Shown in pieces: positions 1-8,053 of a stretch of 17,766 nt of DNA. The DNA is from Candidatus Sabulitectum sp. Lineage in GTDB: Bacteria; Fermentibacterota; Fermentibacteria; Fermentibacterales; JCC-6. Made by a program: the position numbers and the translations under genes. The stretch spans positions 3,990-21,755 of the forward strand of contig JAOZRM010000021.1 in the NCBI GenBank assembly GCA_029940175.1, given 5' to 3'. How positions within the stretch are numbered: the stretch's first letter is position 1; each line of letters opens with the position of its first letter. The notes beneath the pieces were generated by a model. That model ran no database searches, had not been told where the DNA came from, and saw only the letters and a program-made list of their open reading frames with translations.

Positions 1-431
1 TTGTACACATCCCATACCTGTGCCTGATAATAGATATCGGTTGTTTTGGCTGCAGCTACTCCAGTTCTAAGCCATAAGCAATACTCATCCGGTTCAACTG
101 CAGGTAAATCAGCCTGCCAGAGAATACTGCCCTCTCCGTTGTAACCGTCATATAGTGTTCCAGGGCTGTACCAGCCTCCAGAGAAAACATTCTCTGAGTT
201 GTAGTTTATGTATGCGTTTTTTTGCAGAGGTCCTCCCGGGTCTGAAAAGTACCACAGAATTTCAGGAGCATCAGAAATAGGTGGAATCAGGTTTGCTTCG
301 GTTTGAGTTGAACTAATAGTGTATTCCGTTGTTAAGAATTCACCTGCTTCAGTAACAACAAATTCGGATCTCGATGCAGGATAAGCATAAGATGCAATTG
401 CACATACAAATAAAATACATACTGTTTTCAT
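1..431 (-). CDS. Secreted protein, N-terminal part only (runs off left edge)
   Basis: An open frame of 143 codons starts at 431 and runs off the left edge without a stop. It opens with a signal peptide: MKT, then a hydrophobic stretch VCILFVCAIASYAYPA, with likely cleavage near residue 20. An AGAGAGG ribosome site lies just before the ATG. The mature part is rich in Tyr, Trp, Ser and Asn and looks like a beta-sandwich extracellular protein; I cannot name a family. The start lies 10 bases after the stop of the upstream C39-peptidase gene, so the two are probably co-transcribed. The C-terminus, where a sorting domain might sit, is outside the window. The reading frame is well supported; the function is unknown. 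Confidence 0.8.
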   Translation of the reverse strand, partial: MKTVCILFVCAIASYAYPASRSEFVVTEAGEFLTTEYTISSTQTEANLIPPISDAPEILWYFSDPGGPLQKNAYINYNSENVFSGGWYSPGTLYDGYNGEGSILWQADLPAVEPDEYCLWLRTGVAAAKTTDIYYQAQVWDVY

Positions 432-441
432 TAAAACCTCT

Positions 442-2502
442 CTATTTAATCACTGTGAATCTTATGGAATCGAAATGATCTTCATTGCTCAGAATTGCAT
501 GATAAAGCCCTGGAGTGAGCAAGCCTGCTGAAACTGATGATTGAACTGTTAACACAAGTCTTCCCGAGAGATCATATATCTGAACATTCTCATTTAAGCC
601 TTCAGGCAGATTGAAAACCAGAGGAGAGTAAGTATGTACCGGGTTCTCAGAAATACCGAAACAGCTTGACTGGTGAAAATTACCTTGATCTTCAATCGAG
701 GTCTGTTGTGTGAATCTCATTGCGTCAAAAGATATGTGCTGGCTCTGGGTGCCAGTGTAGTCGCCCATTCTGACCATAGCTGATGAAGGAGACAGGGAAA
801 AAGTACCAATCGTTGCCCATTGATCACTGTAGTTCCCCTGGTTTACAGTTGCAGTTACCCAGCCGGTGGAAGAGTTTATATGGTAAATGCCTGTGGCAGT
901 TGCGTGAGCAGATGGAATGTAGGTTTCTACAAGGTACCATGCTTCCGATGGAAGTTCTGGAATCCACTCTACAGAACAGGTATCAGGTGGTGCCCCGGTG
1001 GAATATGTCCACCAGGAGTATCCGTTGTATCCCGTTTCCTGCTCGTGCCAGTACTGACAGGGGCCAAGTTTTCTGTAGCCAAGGGAACGGTCATCAATCA
1101 ATTCCCCTGCAGGAGAAAGAACTTCTGAACGGGCGGAAAAAAGCTGGGAAACACCCAGTTGAGTATTCCCGTTGTTGTACCCGGGCCAGTCGTAAACAAC
1201 ATCCTTGCCGTTTGGCAGGGTTCCCCATCCTGGAAGATTCTGATTGCCGTAGGAATCGTTGCATATCACTGAATGATCATCGTAGTAGCCGTTGAACAGA
1301 AGAATGTGCCCATTGGTGAAGGGACTTGTTGTGGAAGCAACCACCGTCCATGAGTTATCCAGCTCACTGGTGCATGCGCTCCATGTGGTACCGAGCTGAT
1401 ATGAAGTAAGACTATGCTGAGTCATCCAGGAGGTCATTTCTGCCCAGATAGCACCTCCAATATCTCTGCAGATAAACCCGTGAGCTCCTGGTACCCAGAC
1501 GCTACCTGGAGATACTCCCAGGATATCATAGGTGTATCCAAGAAAAGTGTACTCCGAGGGGATGTAGTTTCCCCATTCGCTCCAGTGGCCAGTTGGAGAA
1601 CTGCACCAGATAGAGTCAGGGGTAAGCCGGTTGTAGTACTGCACGGCCATCATGCATGAGGTAGGACCACAGCTCCAGCTGCCATCAAACCAGTCGGGAG
1701 TATCCCATCTTTGATGCATGTAGGGAACATCGAAATGAGTAGCCGGGTCATCTGCTGGTGGATTACTCACCGAAGAAGCATTGCCCGGCTGAATAGAAAC
1801 AGCCGTTTCCACTCCTGTTCTGATATCTACAGAAACAGTTTCCCATGACAAGGTTTCACAACCCTCAAATTCTCTGTTTCTTGTGAATGTTATGGTGTTG
1901 CTGCCACTGAAAAAACCCATGAATCCTTCCTGAATTGTCAGCAGTTCAACTCCTGCAACTGTTACAATTGAATACCCGCCATCCGCCTTGCCCATAAGTA
2001 GAAGACCGTTTCCGTATTGGACGGTTACAGGGGTGAAGGAAAGACTAACAGTATTCTGGACGGATGTTCTTGTGTCTATTTTCTTCAGAACACCATCTCT
2101 TGAAGAGACAAACCAGATGTTTTCCCTGTCGGAGCAGAGGCTGCCTGGGTATTCTCCTGTTGAATAAGAACGCTGAAAGGTTCCCTGATAGTCAAGAATC
2201 AGAATTTCACCGGGGATTGAAACCATGAGCTCGTCACCGAAGGAATACGGTCCGCTGAAATACTCGCTGGAAAAGATTTCTCCCTGTTCAAGGGATACAA
2301 TGTGCTGAGAAGATCCCGGAGGGCACTCTTTCCAGAAAAGGTCACCATGGGAGGATAGAACATTACCTCCCGAGCCGGGCTCACTGGAAATCTTCTCACT
2401 TTCCAGAAACAGAACAGATCCGGATAAATCTGTGGAAACCTGCTGGCTGCCGTGGAATCCCGCAGAAATACGCATAGCTGCCAGAATACAAAATAACAGC
2501 AT
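442..2502 (-). CDS. Secreted C39-type cysteine peptidase with golvesin-like and T9SS-like C-terminal domains
   Basis: A 686-residue protein. A short hydrophobic start (MLLFCILAAMRISAG) could be a signal peptide, though it lacks the usual basic n-region. Residues 30-240 form beta-rich sequence without a family I recognise. Residues about 256-440 look like a Peptidase_C39_2 domain: the probable catalytic Cys278 lies in SWSCGPTSCMM, His399 in TNGHILLFNGYYDDH, and Asp416 in CNDSYGN. Residues 460-600 resemble the golvesin/xanthan-lyase carbohydrate-associated domain (GYRKLGPCQYW, SFDAMRF). Residues 630-686 resemble a type IX secretion sorting domain (VQIYDLSGRLV, LTPGLYHAIL). A GGGGGAGG ribosome site precedes the ATG. 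The inferred role is cleavage of peptides or proteins outside the cell or on its surface. The C39 assignment is fairly sure; the substrate is unknown. Confidence 0.75.
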   Translation of the reverse strand: MLLFCILAAMRISAGFHGSQQVSTDLSGSVLFLESEKISSEPGSGGNVLSSHGDLFWKECPPGSSQHIVSLEQGEIFSSEYFSGPYSFGDELMVSIPGEILILDYQGTFQRSYSTGEYPGSLCSDRENIWFVSSRDGVLKKIDTRTSVQNTVSLSFTPVTVQYGNGLLLMGKADGGYSIVTVAGVELLTIQEGFMGFFSGSNTITFTRNREFEGCETLSWETVSVDIRTGVETAVSIQPGNASSVSNPPADDPATHFDVPYMHQRWDTPDWFDGSWSCGPTSCMMAVQYYNRLTPDSIWCSSPTGHWSEWGNYIPSEYTFLGYTYDILGVSPGSVWVPGAHGFICRDIGGAIWAEMTSWMTQHSLTSYQLGTTWSACTSELDNSWTVVASTTSPFTNGHILLFNGYYDDHSVICNDSYGNQNLPGWGTLPNGKDVVYDWPGYNNGNTQLGVSQLFSARSEVLSPAGELIDDRSLGYRKLGPCQYWHEQETGYNGYSWWTYSTGAPPDTCSVEWIPELPSEAWYLVETYIPSAHATATGIYHINSSTGWVTATVNQGNYSDQWATIGTFSLSPSSAMVRMGDYTGTQSQHISFDAMRFTQQTSIEDQGNFHQSSCFGISENPVHTYSPLVFNLPEGLNENVQIYDLSGRLVLTVQSSVSAGLLTPGLYHAILSNEDHFDSIRFTVIK

Positions 2503-2571
2503 GATCCTCCCCCTTATAGTAAGTAAGTATTATCTAAAGAAACACTCCTGGAGGAAAGACTGGAAATTGTG

Positions 2572-2594
2572 CCGAATGCTGTTATCTTATTCGG
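2572..2594. promoter_or_regulatory. Inverted repeat upstream of the nfeD operon
   Basis: CCGAAT (2572-2577) and ATTCGG (2589-2594) form a 6-base inverted repeat with an 11-base spacer. It lies about 40 bases before the NfeD start, in the 131-base divergent gap between this operon and the C39 peptidase gene. It could be an operator or a leader hairpin. It is short, and chance is possible. Confidence 0.2.
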
Positions 2595-2633
2595 TAGGCT
2601 GTAAAACTTTCTCATTTCGATACGGAGGGGATT

Positions 2634-3089
2634 ATGTTCGACTGGCTTACTCCGGAGCTGATATGGTTCAGTGGTGGAGTGATTCTGATTTTTCTGGAAT
2701 TTGCAGTTCCGGGAGTTATACTGGTTTTCTTCGGTGTGGGAGCTGTACTTACATCCATATTGACCTGGGCAGGGGTGCTTCCAGGAGCAACTGAGCAGCT
2801 CGTGGTGTTCGGTGTTTCTTCTCTGGCTCTGCTGTTCGGGTTGAGGAAGTACGCCAGCCGCTTTTTCATGGGTGGCAGTACAGAAGAACAGGACGACGAA
2901 TACACCGGTAAACTGGCCAGGGTTGTAACCGAGATCGTTCCCGGGTCCCTGGAAGGAAAGGTGTTCTTTGAGGGTACTGACTGGAAAGCAGACAGTCTTG
3001 TAAGTATTCCAGAGGGAAGCTCTGTTCGAATCACAGGAAAGAACAATATTACACTGATAGTAGAACCTGTTAACTTAAGGGAAGGATAG
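2634..3089 (+). CDS. Short NfeD-family membrane protein
   Basis: A 151-residue protein. Three hydrophobic segments lie at about residues 9-30, 32-47 and 55-72, containing the family-like runs LIFLEFAVPG and VFFGVGAVLT. They are followed by a soluble beta-rich tail (residues 88-151: GKLARVVTEIVPGSLEGKVFFEGTDWKA, VRITGKNNITLIVEP) typical of the NfeD OB fold. The length and the absence of a ClpP-like serine protease domain make it the short form. Members of this family are usually encoded next to an SPFH/stomatin protein and are thought to act with it in membrane microdomains. Here the SPFH gene starts 2 bases after the stop, so they form one operon. The ribosome site is GGAGGGG just before the ATG. 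Confidence 0.9.
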   Translation: MFDWLTPELIWFSGGVILIFLEFAVPGVILVFFGVGAVLTSILTWAGVLPGATEQLVVFGVSSLALLFGLRKYASRFFMGGSTEEQDDEYTGKLARVVTEIVPGSLEGKVFFEGTDWKADSLVSIPEGSSVRITGKNNITLIVEPVNLREG

Positions 3090-3091
3090 AG

Positions 3092-4000
3092 ATGGAGTAT
3101 TTTGTACCAATAGTTATCATCATGTTGATAATCATCACCCTGTTTAAAACCGCCAAAATTGTTCCGCAGAAATCAGCATTTGTTGTGGAGCGTCTTGGGA
3201 AGTATTCAAAAACCATTGAAGCCGGATTTCACATACTATTCCCATTCATAGACAAGGTGCGATACAAGCTGAGCATGAAGGAAGTCGCTATTGATGTTCC
3301 TCCTCAAGTTTGTATTACCAAAGACAATGTATCAGTTGAAGTGGATGGAATTTTGTATCTCAAGGTAATGGACCCGGTTAAAGCTGCTTACGGAATTCAC
3401 AACTTCAGGTTTGCCACTACACAGCTTGCCATGACCACAATGAGAAGCGAAATAGGCAAACTGGAGCTGGACAGAACATTTGTTGAAAGAGAATCGGTTA
3501 ATGGGAATGTAGTGGAAGCAGTGGACATGGCATCAGACCCCTGGGGTATAAAGGTGACACGCTATGAAATAAAGAACATTACACCCCCGGAGTCAGTTCA
3601 GCAGGCCATGGAGAAGCAGATGCGAGCCGAGCGAGAGAAAAGAGCGGAGATCGCACATTCTGAAGGAGAGCGCCAGTCAAAGATCAACCGGGCAGAGGGC
3701 GGTCGCCAGGAGATGATCTCCATGTCTGAGGGTGAAAAGATGAAGCGGATCAACGAAGCTGAAGGCCGTGCCCTTGAGATAGAAAGATTGGCCAAGGCCA
3801 CTTCTTTTGGTATTCGGGAGATAGCCGCTGCTATTGAAGAACCAGGAGGAAAAGACGCAGTTTCCCTGCGCATCGCCGAGCAGTGGATAGGAGAGTTCGG
3901 TAAGCTTGCCAAAGTTAACAACACAATGATCATTCCAACGGATATTGCTGACATCAGCGGAACCGTTGCAAGCCTTACTAAAGTAATGAAGAATAGCTAA
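3092..4000 (+). CDS. SPFH/stomatin-like membrane protein (QmcA type)
   Basis: A 302-residue protein. It has one N-terminal membrane anchor (residues 4-18, VPIVIIMLIIITLFK), then an SPFH/Band 7 domain to about residue 170. Characteristic stretches are FVVERLGKYSKTIEAGFH, KVRYKLSMKE, DVPPQVCITKDNVSVEVDG, and WGIKVTRYEIKNITPP. Residues 170-235 are a charged, Ala/Glu-rich coiled coil (repeated EGE/AEG motifs), as expected for oligomerising stomatins. The likely role is a ring- or cage-like scaffold in the inner membrane that organises lipids or membrane proteins. An AAGGA ribosome site lies inside the end of nfeD, which implies coupled translation. The family is confident; the specific cellular job is inferred from the family. 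Confidence 0.92.
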   Translation: MEYFVPIVIIMLIIITLFKTAKIVPQKSAFVVERLGKYSKTIEAGFHILFPFIDKVRYKLSMKEVAIDVPPQVCITKDNVSVEVDGILYLKVMDPVKAAYGIHNFRFATTQLAMTTMRSEIGKLELDRTFVERESVNGNVVEAVDMASDPWGIKVTRYEIKNITPPESVQQAMEKQMRAEREKRAEIAHSEGERQSKINRAEGGRQEMISMSEGEKMKRINEAEGRALEIERLAKATSFGIREIAAAIEEPGGKDAVSLRIAEQWIGEFGKLAKVNNTMIIPTDIADISGTVASLTKVMKNS

Positions 4001-4022
4001 CTTATAACTGGAGGATGTACAA

Positions 4023-4298
4023 ATGGCCGAAGACAGAAACGCTCCCTTTTCAACCGGTGGATTCTTCCTTGTTCAGCTGGCACTGATGATCCCGTTCGTT
4101 AACCTTATTCTTCTTCTGGTGTTTGCATTCTCAGGCTCAATGAATGTTAACCTTCAGAATTACAGCAAAGCGGTTCTTATCTGGATGCTGATCGGTATTG
4201 GTATAGCAGTAATTGTGGGAATTATTGGAGCTCTTGCTGCAGGCGGAATAGGTGTTTGGCTCGAAAATCTGAACCAGGAGTACATGGTTACAAAGTAG
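4023..4298 (+). CDS. Small two-helix membrane protein of unknown function
   Basis: A 91-residue protein with two strong hydrophobic segments (about 14-37 and 49-78, the second Gly/Ile/Ala-rich: LIGIGIAVIVGIIGALAAGGIGVW) and short polar ends. The ribosome site GGAGG lies 7 bases before the ATG. The gene starts 22 bases after the SPFH gene, and the operon terminator follows directly. I do not recognise the family. Its position suggests a membrane partner of the NfeD/SPFH complex, but this is inference from context only. Confidence 0.75.
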   Translation: MAEDRNAPFSTGGFFLVQLALMIPFVNLILLLVFAFSGSMNVNLQNYSKAVLIWMLIGIGIAVIVGIIGALAAGGIGVWLENLNQEYMVTK

Positions 4299-4313
4299 AT
4301 TGATTCTCTCGGT

Positions 4314-4339
4314 AAAGCCCCGGAAGGCCGGGGCTTTTT
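4314..4339 (+). terminator. Rho-independent terminator of the nfeD-SPFH operon
   Basis: A perfect 10-base-pair stem AAAGCCCCGG / CCGGGGCTTT (4314-4323 with 4328-4337) carries an AAGG loop and ends in a run of five T. It lies 16 bases after the small membrane protein. The A-run on the 5' side gives a weaker terminator in the opposite direction for the convergent esterase gene, whose stop is at 4348. Confidence 0.92.
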
Positions 4340-4347
4340 GTTTAGTT

Positions 4348-5409
4348 CTAATTGCTACCGGTGAGACCAAGGTCGGAGAGTATCAGATTCAGTTCTTCAA
4401 TGTCTATCAGGTGACCGCCTTCTACCTGATGAAGCTTAACATCCCACCCGTTCTCAGAAAGAATAGCCTCTGCCATTTCTGCAGCCTCGAACGGTACTCC
4501 TCTGTCATCAGGGGAATGTATCAGCTTTATCTGCATTGTTGTTGCTCCGGTGATCCAGTCTGATTGAATGTATTCCTCCGCCAGCCACCCGGAAGCAGGA
4601 ATTATCGCTTCAAACAACTCCGGCTCTGAAAGTCCGGTGTACAGAGCAAGGCATCCTCCCTGGGAGAAACCGAAGAGGTAAATATCTGAAACAGGATATT
4701 CAAGTTTGAGCTTTTCCACAAGAGTAAGCACATAGTCCCCGGCAAGGAGAAGACTGTGTCCCCATTCCTCGGTGCCATGTTCACCGCGGTACCACGAGAA
4801 GGCATCTTCGCCGATAGGAAATGGTGCCTGGGGAACAACGAAGATGAAATTTGGATTATCTACTCTTTCCCACACTCTCATGAAGTTGTCCGGCGAGCTG
4901 CCAAGCCCGTGAAGACCGATAACCACAGGAACAGCTATTGGCGGGTTAAAGCCCTCAGGAAAATTTACTCTGTAGTAGAATGACTCTACTGCGTCAAACC
5001 AGTGAAGCTCTCCCAGTTCGTTGTTACGATCTGCTACGGCTGTATTTAAGCTGTCGAGAAAAGAAGAGAATACCGGCATCTCTCGGACTGGATCAAAATC
5101 AGGATCCCAGTTAATGTGTCCGAGATCGGTAAAGCCTGCAATGTACGCTCTTCTGAGGTAGAGCGTGGCCAGCTCTTCTTCACCCATCAGACCATAGCAG
5201 CACGCAAGGTTGAACATGGAATTGGAACTTGAAGGATCGATTACAAGAGCATTCAGATACTCTGTTGCTGCGATGAGGTAATCACCCGCCTGATATGCCT
5301 CATTTGCCGAATTCAGAGCCTCTCTTGGATTCTGATCCAGAAAATCTCCGGCATGAATGTCCATTGGATCAGGAGTGCTGAACAATACGGTCAATGCAAG
5401 AAAAAGCAT
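4348..5409 (-). CDS. Exported TPR-plus-alpha/beta-hydrolase (carboxylesterase-like) protein
   Basis: A 353-residue protein. The start MLFLALTVLFSTPDP is a short hydrophobic leader, so export is likely. Residues 28-95 look like about two TPR helices pairs (ALNSANEAYQAGDYLIAATEYLNALVIDP, SMFNLACCYGLMGEEELATLYLRRAY). Residues about 140-350 form an alpha/beta-hydrolase of the phospholipase/carboxylesterase or dienelactone-hydrolase type. The oxyanion loop is GLHGLGSS, the nucleophile is Ser249 in GFSQGG, the acid is probably Asp302 in HSPDDRGVP, and the base is His333 in EGGHL. It would hydrolyse a small ester; the substrate is unknown. The ribosome site is AAGGAAG. It is a single gene, convergent with the SPFH operon. 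The TPR fusion is unusual for this esterase family. Confidence 0.8.
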   Translation of the reverse strand: MLFLALTVLFSTPDPMDIHAGDFLDQNPREALNSANEAYQAGDYLIAATEYLNALVIDPSSSNSMFNLACCYGLMGEEELATLYLRRAYIAGFTDLGHINWDPDFDPVREMPVFSSFLDSLNTAVADRNNELGELHWFDAVESFYYRVNFPEGFNPPIAVPVVIGLHGLGSSPDNFMRVWERVDNPNFIFVVPQAPFPIGEDAFSWYRGEHGTEEWGHSLLLAGDYVLTLVEKLKLEYPVSDIYLFGFSQGGCLALYTGLSEPELFEAIIPASGWLAEEYIQSDWITGATTMQIKLIHSPDDRGVPFEAAEMAEAILSENGWDVKLHQVEGGHLIDIEELNLILSDLGLTGSN

Positions 5410-5728
5410 AGGTTCTTCCTTTCAGAATGAGTGAGTTGCCTGCAGTATGAATTCTGTGGAAATTATCCCCTGCTTGTCAAATGCTTTTTGGTGTCTGATA
5501 GGTAATTAGAAGTTTTGCACAAAGTAATACACAGGAGTAATCTCTCTTAAGGGTGAAGTTATCATTAACTTTTTATAGAATATACATATCGCCGTAACAT
5601 GCATGACAGCTGCTATATAAGAAACATCCGTCCTTTTCCTCATTTATGGAAAAAAGGATAAGGTCAATTTATTGGGTATGATAAAAGTAAAAGATTCAGG
5701 CGAGTGTGTGCAAAACTATGGTAGATGA
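5410..5728. other. Non-coding gap between esterase and metH genes
   Basis: This 319-base stretch holds no convincing gene on either strand. Its left end carries the ribosome site and possible promoter of the esterase. The rest is AT-rich. An imperfect stem (CCTTTTCC near 5633-5640 with GGAAAAAAGG near 5648-5657) is the only hairpin I see downstream of metH. It has no T-run, so I do not call a terminator. Confidence 0.6.
5451..5480 (-). promoter_or_regulatory. Possible sigma70-type promoter for the esterase gene
   Basis: Reading the minus strand, a perfect TTGACA (5480-5475) is followed 18 bases later by CAGAAT (5456-5451), a 4/6 match to the -10 consensus. It lies about 40 bases before the esterase ATG. 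The -35 is good; the -10 is weak. Confidence 0.35.
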
Positions 5729-8053
5729 CTATTTCAGCATTTCTCCTGCTGATTCAACTGCAGAATACGCATCCTTTGCATAGAAGGCACCAATTTGAGA
5801 TGCAAATTCTCTGGTGACCACAGCCCCCCCTATCAGCACTGGAATCTGAAGGTTGTTCTGCTCAAGAAGTTGGATAACTTCTTCCATTCTTGATGCTGTT
5901 GTACTCATGAGAGCTGAGAGGGCTACTGCATCCGCATTGTGAGTTTTTACAGCTTCAATAATGACTTCTGAGGAAATATCTTTGCCAAGATCAATCACAT
6001 GAAATCCTGCATTGGAAAGGAAGAGGGAAACAAGATTTTTCCCGATGTCGTGGATGTCTCCCTTTACTGTTGCAACCAGAATGGTTCCCTTGCTGTTTTC
6101 TGAACTGGATTCCATCCGGGGCTTCAAGATTTCCATTAAAGCTTTTGCTGCCTCGGCTCCTGCTATAAGATGCGGGAGGAAGAGCTTTTTTCTGGAGTAG
6201 AGACTTCCAAGTTTGTCCATTGCCGGAGAAAGGCATTCATCAACAATGTTCGCAGCTTCTATTCCTGAATCAAGCAGGAGTGATGCCATTAATTCTGCTC
6301 CTGCTGTGTCTCCCTTTAGAAGCGCTTTTCGAAGTAGTGCATGATTACCCGGTGTTTCAGTCTGTTCTTCTTCTGGCATTTCAATGTCTGCCGGGTCAAC
6401 TCTACCGCAGAGAGCAGCAGCTCCGGCTGTGATTACTGCGGTGACTGGATCAAGAACATTCACGATTCCAGCATCAAGACCTTCTACCGATAGGTTGGCC
6501 AGAAAAGCCGCATTGATGCCAGCTCTGTGGGGAAGTCCATGTGATACATTTGAAACTCCGGCAATGGTCAGGATTCCTTCGTTTTTAAACAGCCTGAGAG
6601 TTTCAAGTGTTACCTCTGGATCTGCCCCTGTGGCAAGAGCTTTAACAATCGGATCAGCAAAAACCCGATTGCTGGGAAAGCCGTATTTTTCCAGGATTGC
6701 AATTCCCTTTTTTATCACCGTAAGTCGTTCTTCAGGCGTTTCAGCCAGTCCATCCTCATCTATCGGGAGCAGTACGGCATATCCCCCGTGGCGAAGAAGA
6801 ATACCTACTCTTTCATCAATATGTTTTTCACTTGCCATTAAAGAGTTGAGTAAGCAGATACCTCCACTTTGAATAAAGGCAGCCTCAATGATCTTCGGTG
6901 AGGAAAGATCCACAGAGAGAGGAGAGCCAATGCAGAGGGCGGAGAATACTTGATCCACAAGACCGTCTGGTACAAGTCTTTCCAGGCCAAGATTAATGTC
7001 CAGCAGGTCAGCTTTTTCCTGAGATCTTGCTACAGAGATCACGAAGGCTGGATCTCCCCTGCGCATAGCTTTTTTCAGCTCTTTTCTTCCTGTAGGATTA
7101 ACAGTTTCTCCCACCATAAGCATTGCGCCGCCAATTGGTACAACAGTATCCACAGAGGTGAATGCAGAAAGGGTTTCCTTTTCCACCTGCTCAATAGATC
7201 TGATACCAACTGCTCGCCTAAGTGCACTTATGTGTGCTGGAGTAGTTCCACAACAACCTCCAATAATGGAGGCGCCACCCCATGCCATTTCTTCGGTAGC
7301 TGCTGCAAATTGATCCGGTGACATATCGTAGCCACCGGAACTGTTCGGCAGACCGGCGTTTGGTTCAACAGAAATATGTCGGTTTGAGAATCTGGCCATT
7401 TCTCTGATTACAGGCAGTAGACCTTCCGGTCCTGTTGAGCAGTTGGCGCCAATTGCATCAACGGCAAGTTGATTACCAAGCATAGCCAGTGCTGTAGGAG
7501 AAGTTCCTGCACCGCTTTTTCCGTTATCGGAAAATGTTAGATGAGCGCTGATAAACCCGTCAGGACTGACGTCTCTGGTGGCCAGGATTGCTGCCTTTAA
7601 CTCCCTGGGATCTGTAAAGGTCTCAAGAAAAAACACATTGATCCCAGACTGGGCCAGTGCTTTCGTCTGTACTAGAAAGCTTTTGTAAATATCCATCCAT
7701 TCGGCATTACCCACCGGGCGGATCAATTCACCGGACGGACCTATGCTTGCTGCAACAATTGCTTTGCCGTCAGAGGAAGATAGTGCAGTTTCTGCCAGAG
7801 CACGGTTTACCTGAGTTGTTCTGGAACCAAGCTTAATCTCACTACCACCAAAAGTACATGCAAGTATGATGTCACTTCCTGCTTCTATGTATGACCGGTG
7901 AACTGCAGAGAGATCTGTGGGGTTTTCTGATGCCCATATCTCGGTGGATACCCCTGCAGGCATTCCACGGTTCATCAGCATTGTGCCCATTGCACCATCA
8001 AGGAATACAATTCTTTCAGCAAGCAGGTTTTTCAGTTGTTTTGCGGAATCCAT
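5729..8053 (-). CDS. metH: Cobalamin-dependent methionine synthase, three-module form without reactivation domain
   Basis: A 774-residue enzyme that transfers the methyl group of 5-methyltetrahydrofolate to homocysteine through methylcobalamin. Residues 1-290 are the homocysteine S-methyltransferase barrel with the zinc ligands Cys205 (GANCSTGP) and Cys267/Cys268 (GGCCGTTP). Residues 305-550 are the pterin-binding barrel (MLMVGETVNPTGR, DINLG). Residues 565-645 are the helical cap and 655-774 the B12-binding domain, with cobalt ligand His668 in GDIHDIGKN and a late GGA motif. E. coli MetH is about 1227 residues with a C-terminal reactivation domain; here that part is encoded by the separate gene just upstream. 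The start at 8053 has GGAG 7 bases ahead and overlaps the upstream gene by 22 bases, indicating translational coupling. Confidence 0.95.
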   Translation of the reverse strand: MDSAKQLKNLLAERIVFLDGAMGTMLMNRGMPAGVSTEIWASENPTDLSAVHRSYIEAGSDIILACTFGGSEIKLGSRTTQVNRALAETALSSSDGKAIVAASIGPSGELIRPVGNAEWMDIYKSFLVQTKALAQSGINVFFLETFTDPRELKAAILATRDVSPDGFISAHLTFSDNGKSGAGTSPTALAMLGNQLAVDAIGANCSTGPEGLLPVIREMARFSNRHISVEPNAGLPNSSGGYDMSPDQFAAATEEMAWGGASIIGGCCGTTPAHISALRRAVGIRSIEQVEKETLSAFTSVDTVVPIGGAMLMVGETVNPTGRKELKKAMRRGDPAFVISVARSQEKADLLDINLGLERLVPDGLVDQVFSALCIGSPLSVDLSSPKIIEAAFIQSGGICLLNSLMASEKHIDERVGILLRHGGYAVLLPIDEDGLAETPEERLTVIKKGIAILEKYGFPSNRVFADPIVKALATGADPEVTLETLRLFKNEGILTIAGVSNVSHGLPHRAGINAAFLANLSVEGLDAGIVNVLDPVTAVITAGAAALCGRVDPADIEMPEEEQTETPGNHALLRKALLKGDTAGAELMASLLLDSGIEAANIVDECLSPAMDKLGSLYSRKKLFLPHLIAGAEAAKALMEILKPRMESSSENSKGTILVATVKGDIHDIGKNLVSLFLSNAGFHVIDLGKDISSEVIIEAVKTHNADAVALSALMSTTASRMEEVIQLLEQNNLQIPVLIGGAVVTREFASQIGAFYAKDAYSAVESAGEMLK

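Noticed and set aside
783..1659. Plus-strand open frames inside the C39 peptidase gene
   Set aside because: They are antisense shadows: no ribosome sites, no family features, and they overlap a well-supported protein on the other strand.
5632..5658. Terminator of the metF-metH operon
   Set aside because: The hairpin is imperfect, about 70 bases past the stop, and no T-run follows on the minus strand.
6384..6872. Plus-strand 162-codon frame inside metH
   Set aside because: It lies opposite the pterin-binding domain of metH. Its Ser/Pro/Arg-rich translation is typical of an antisense frame in a conserved gene.
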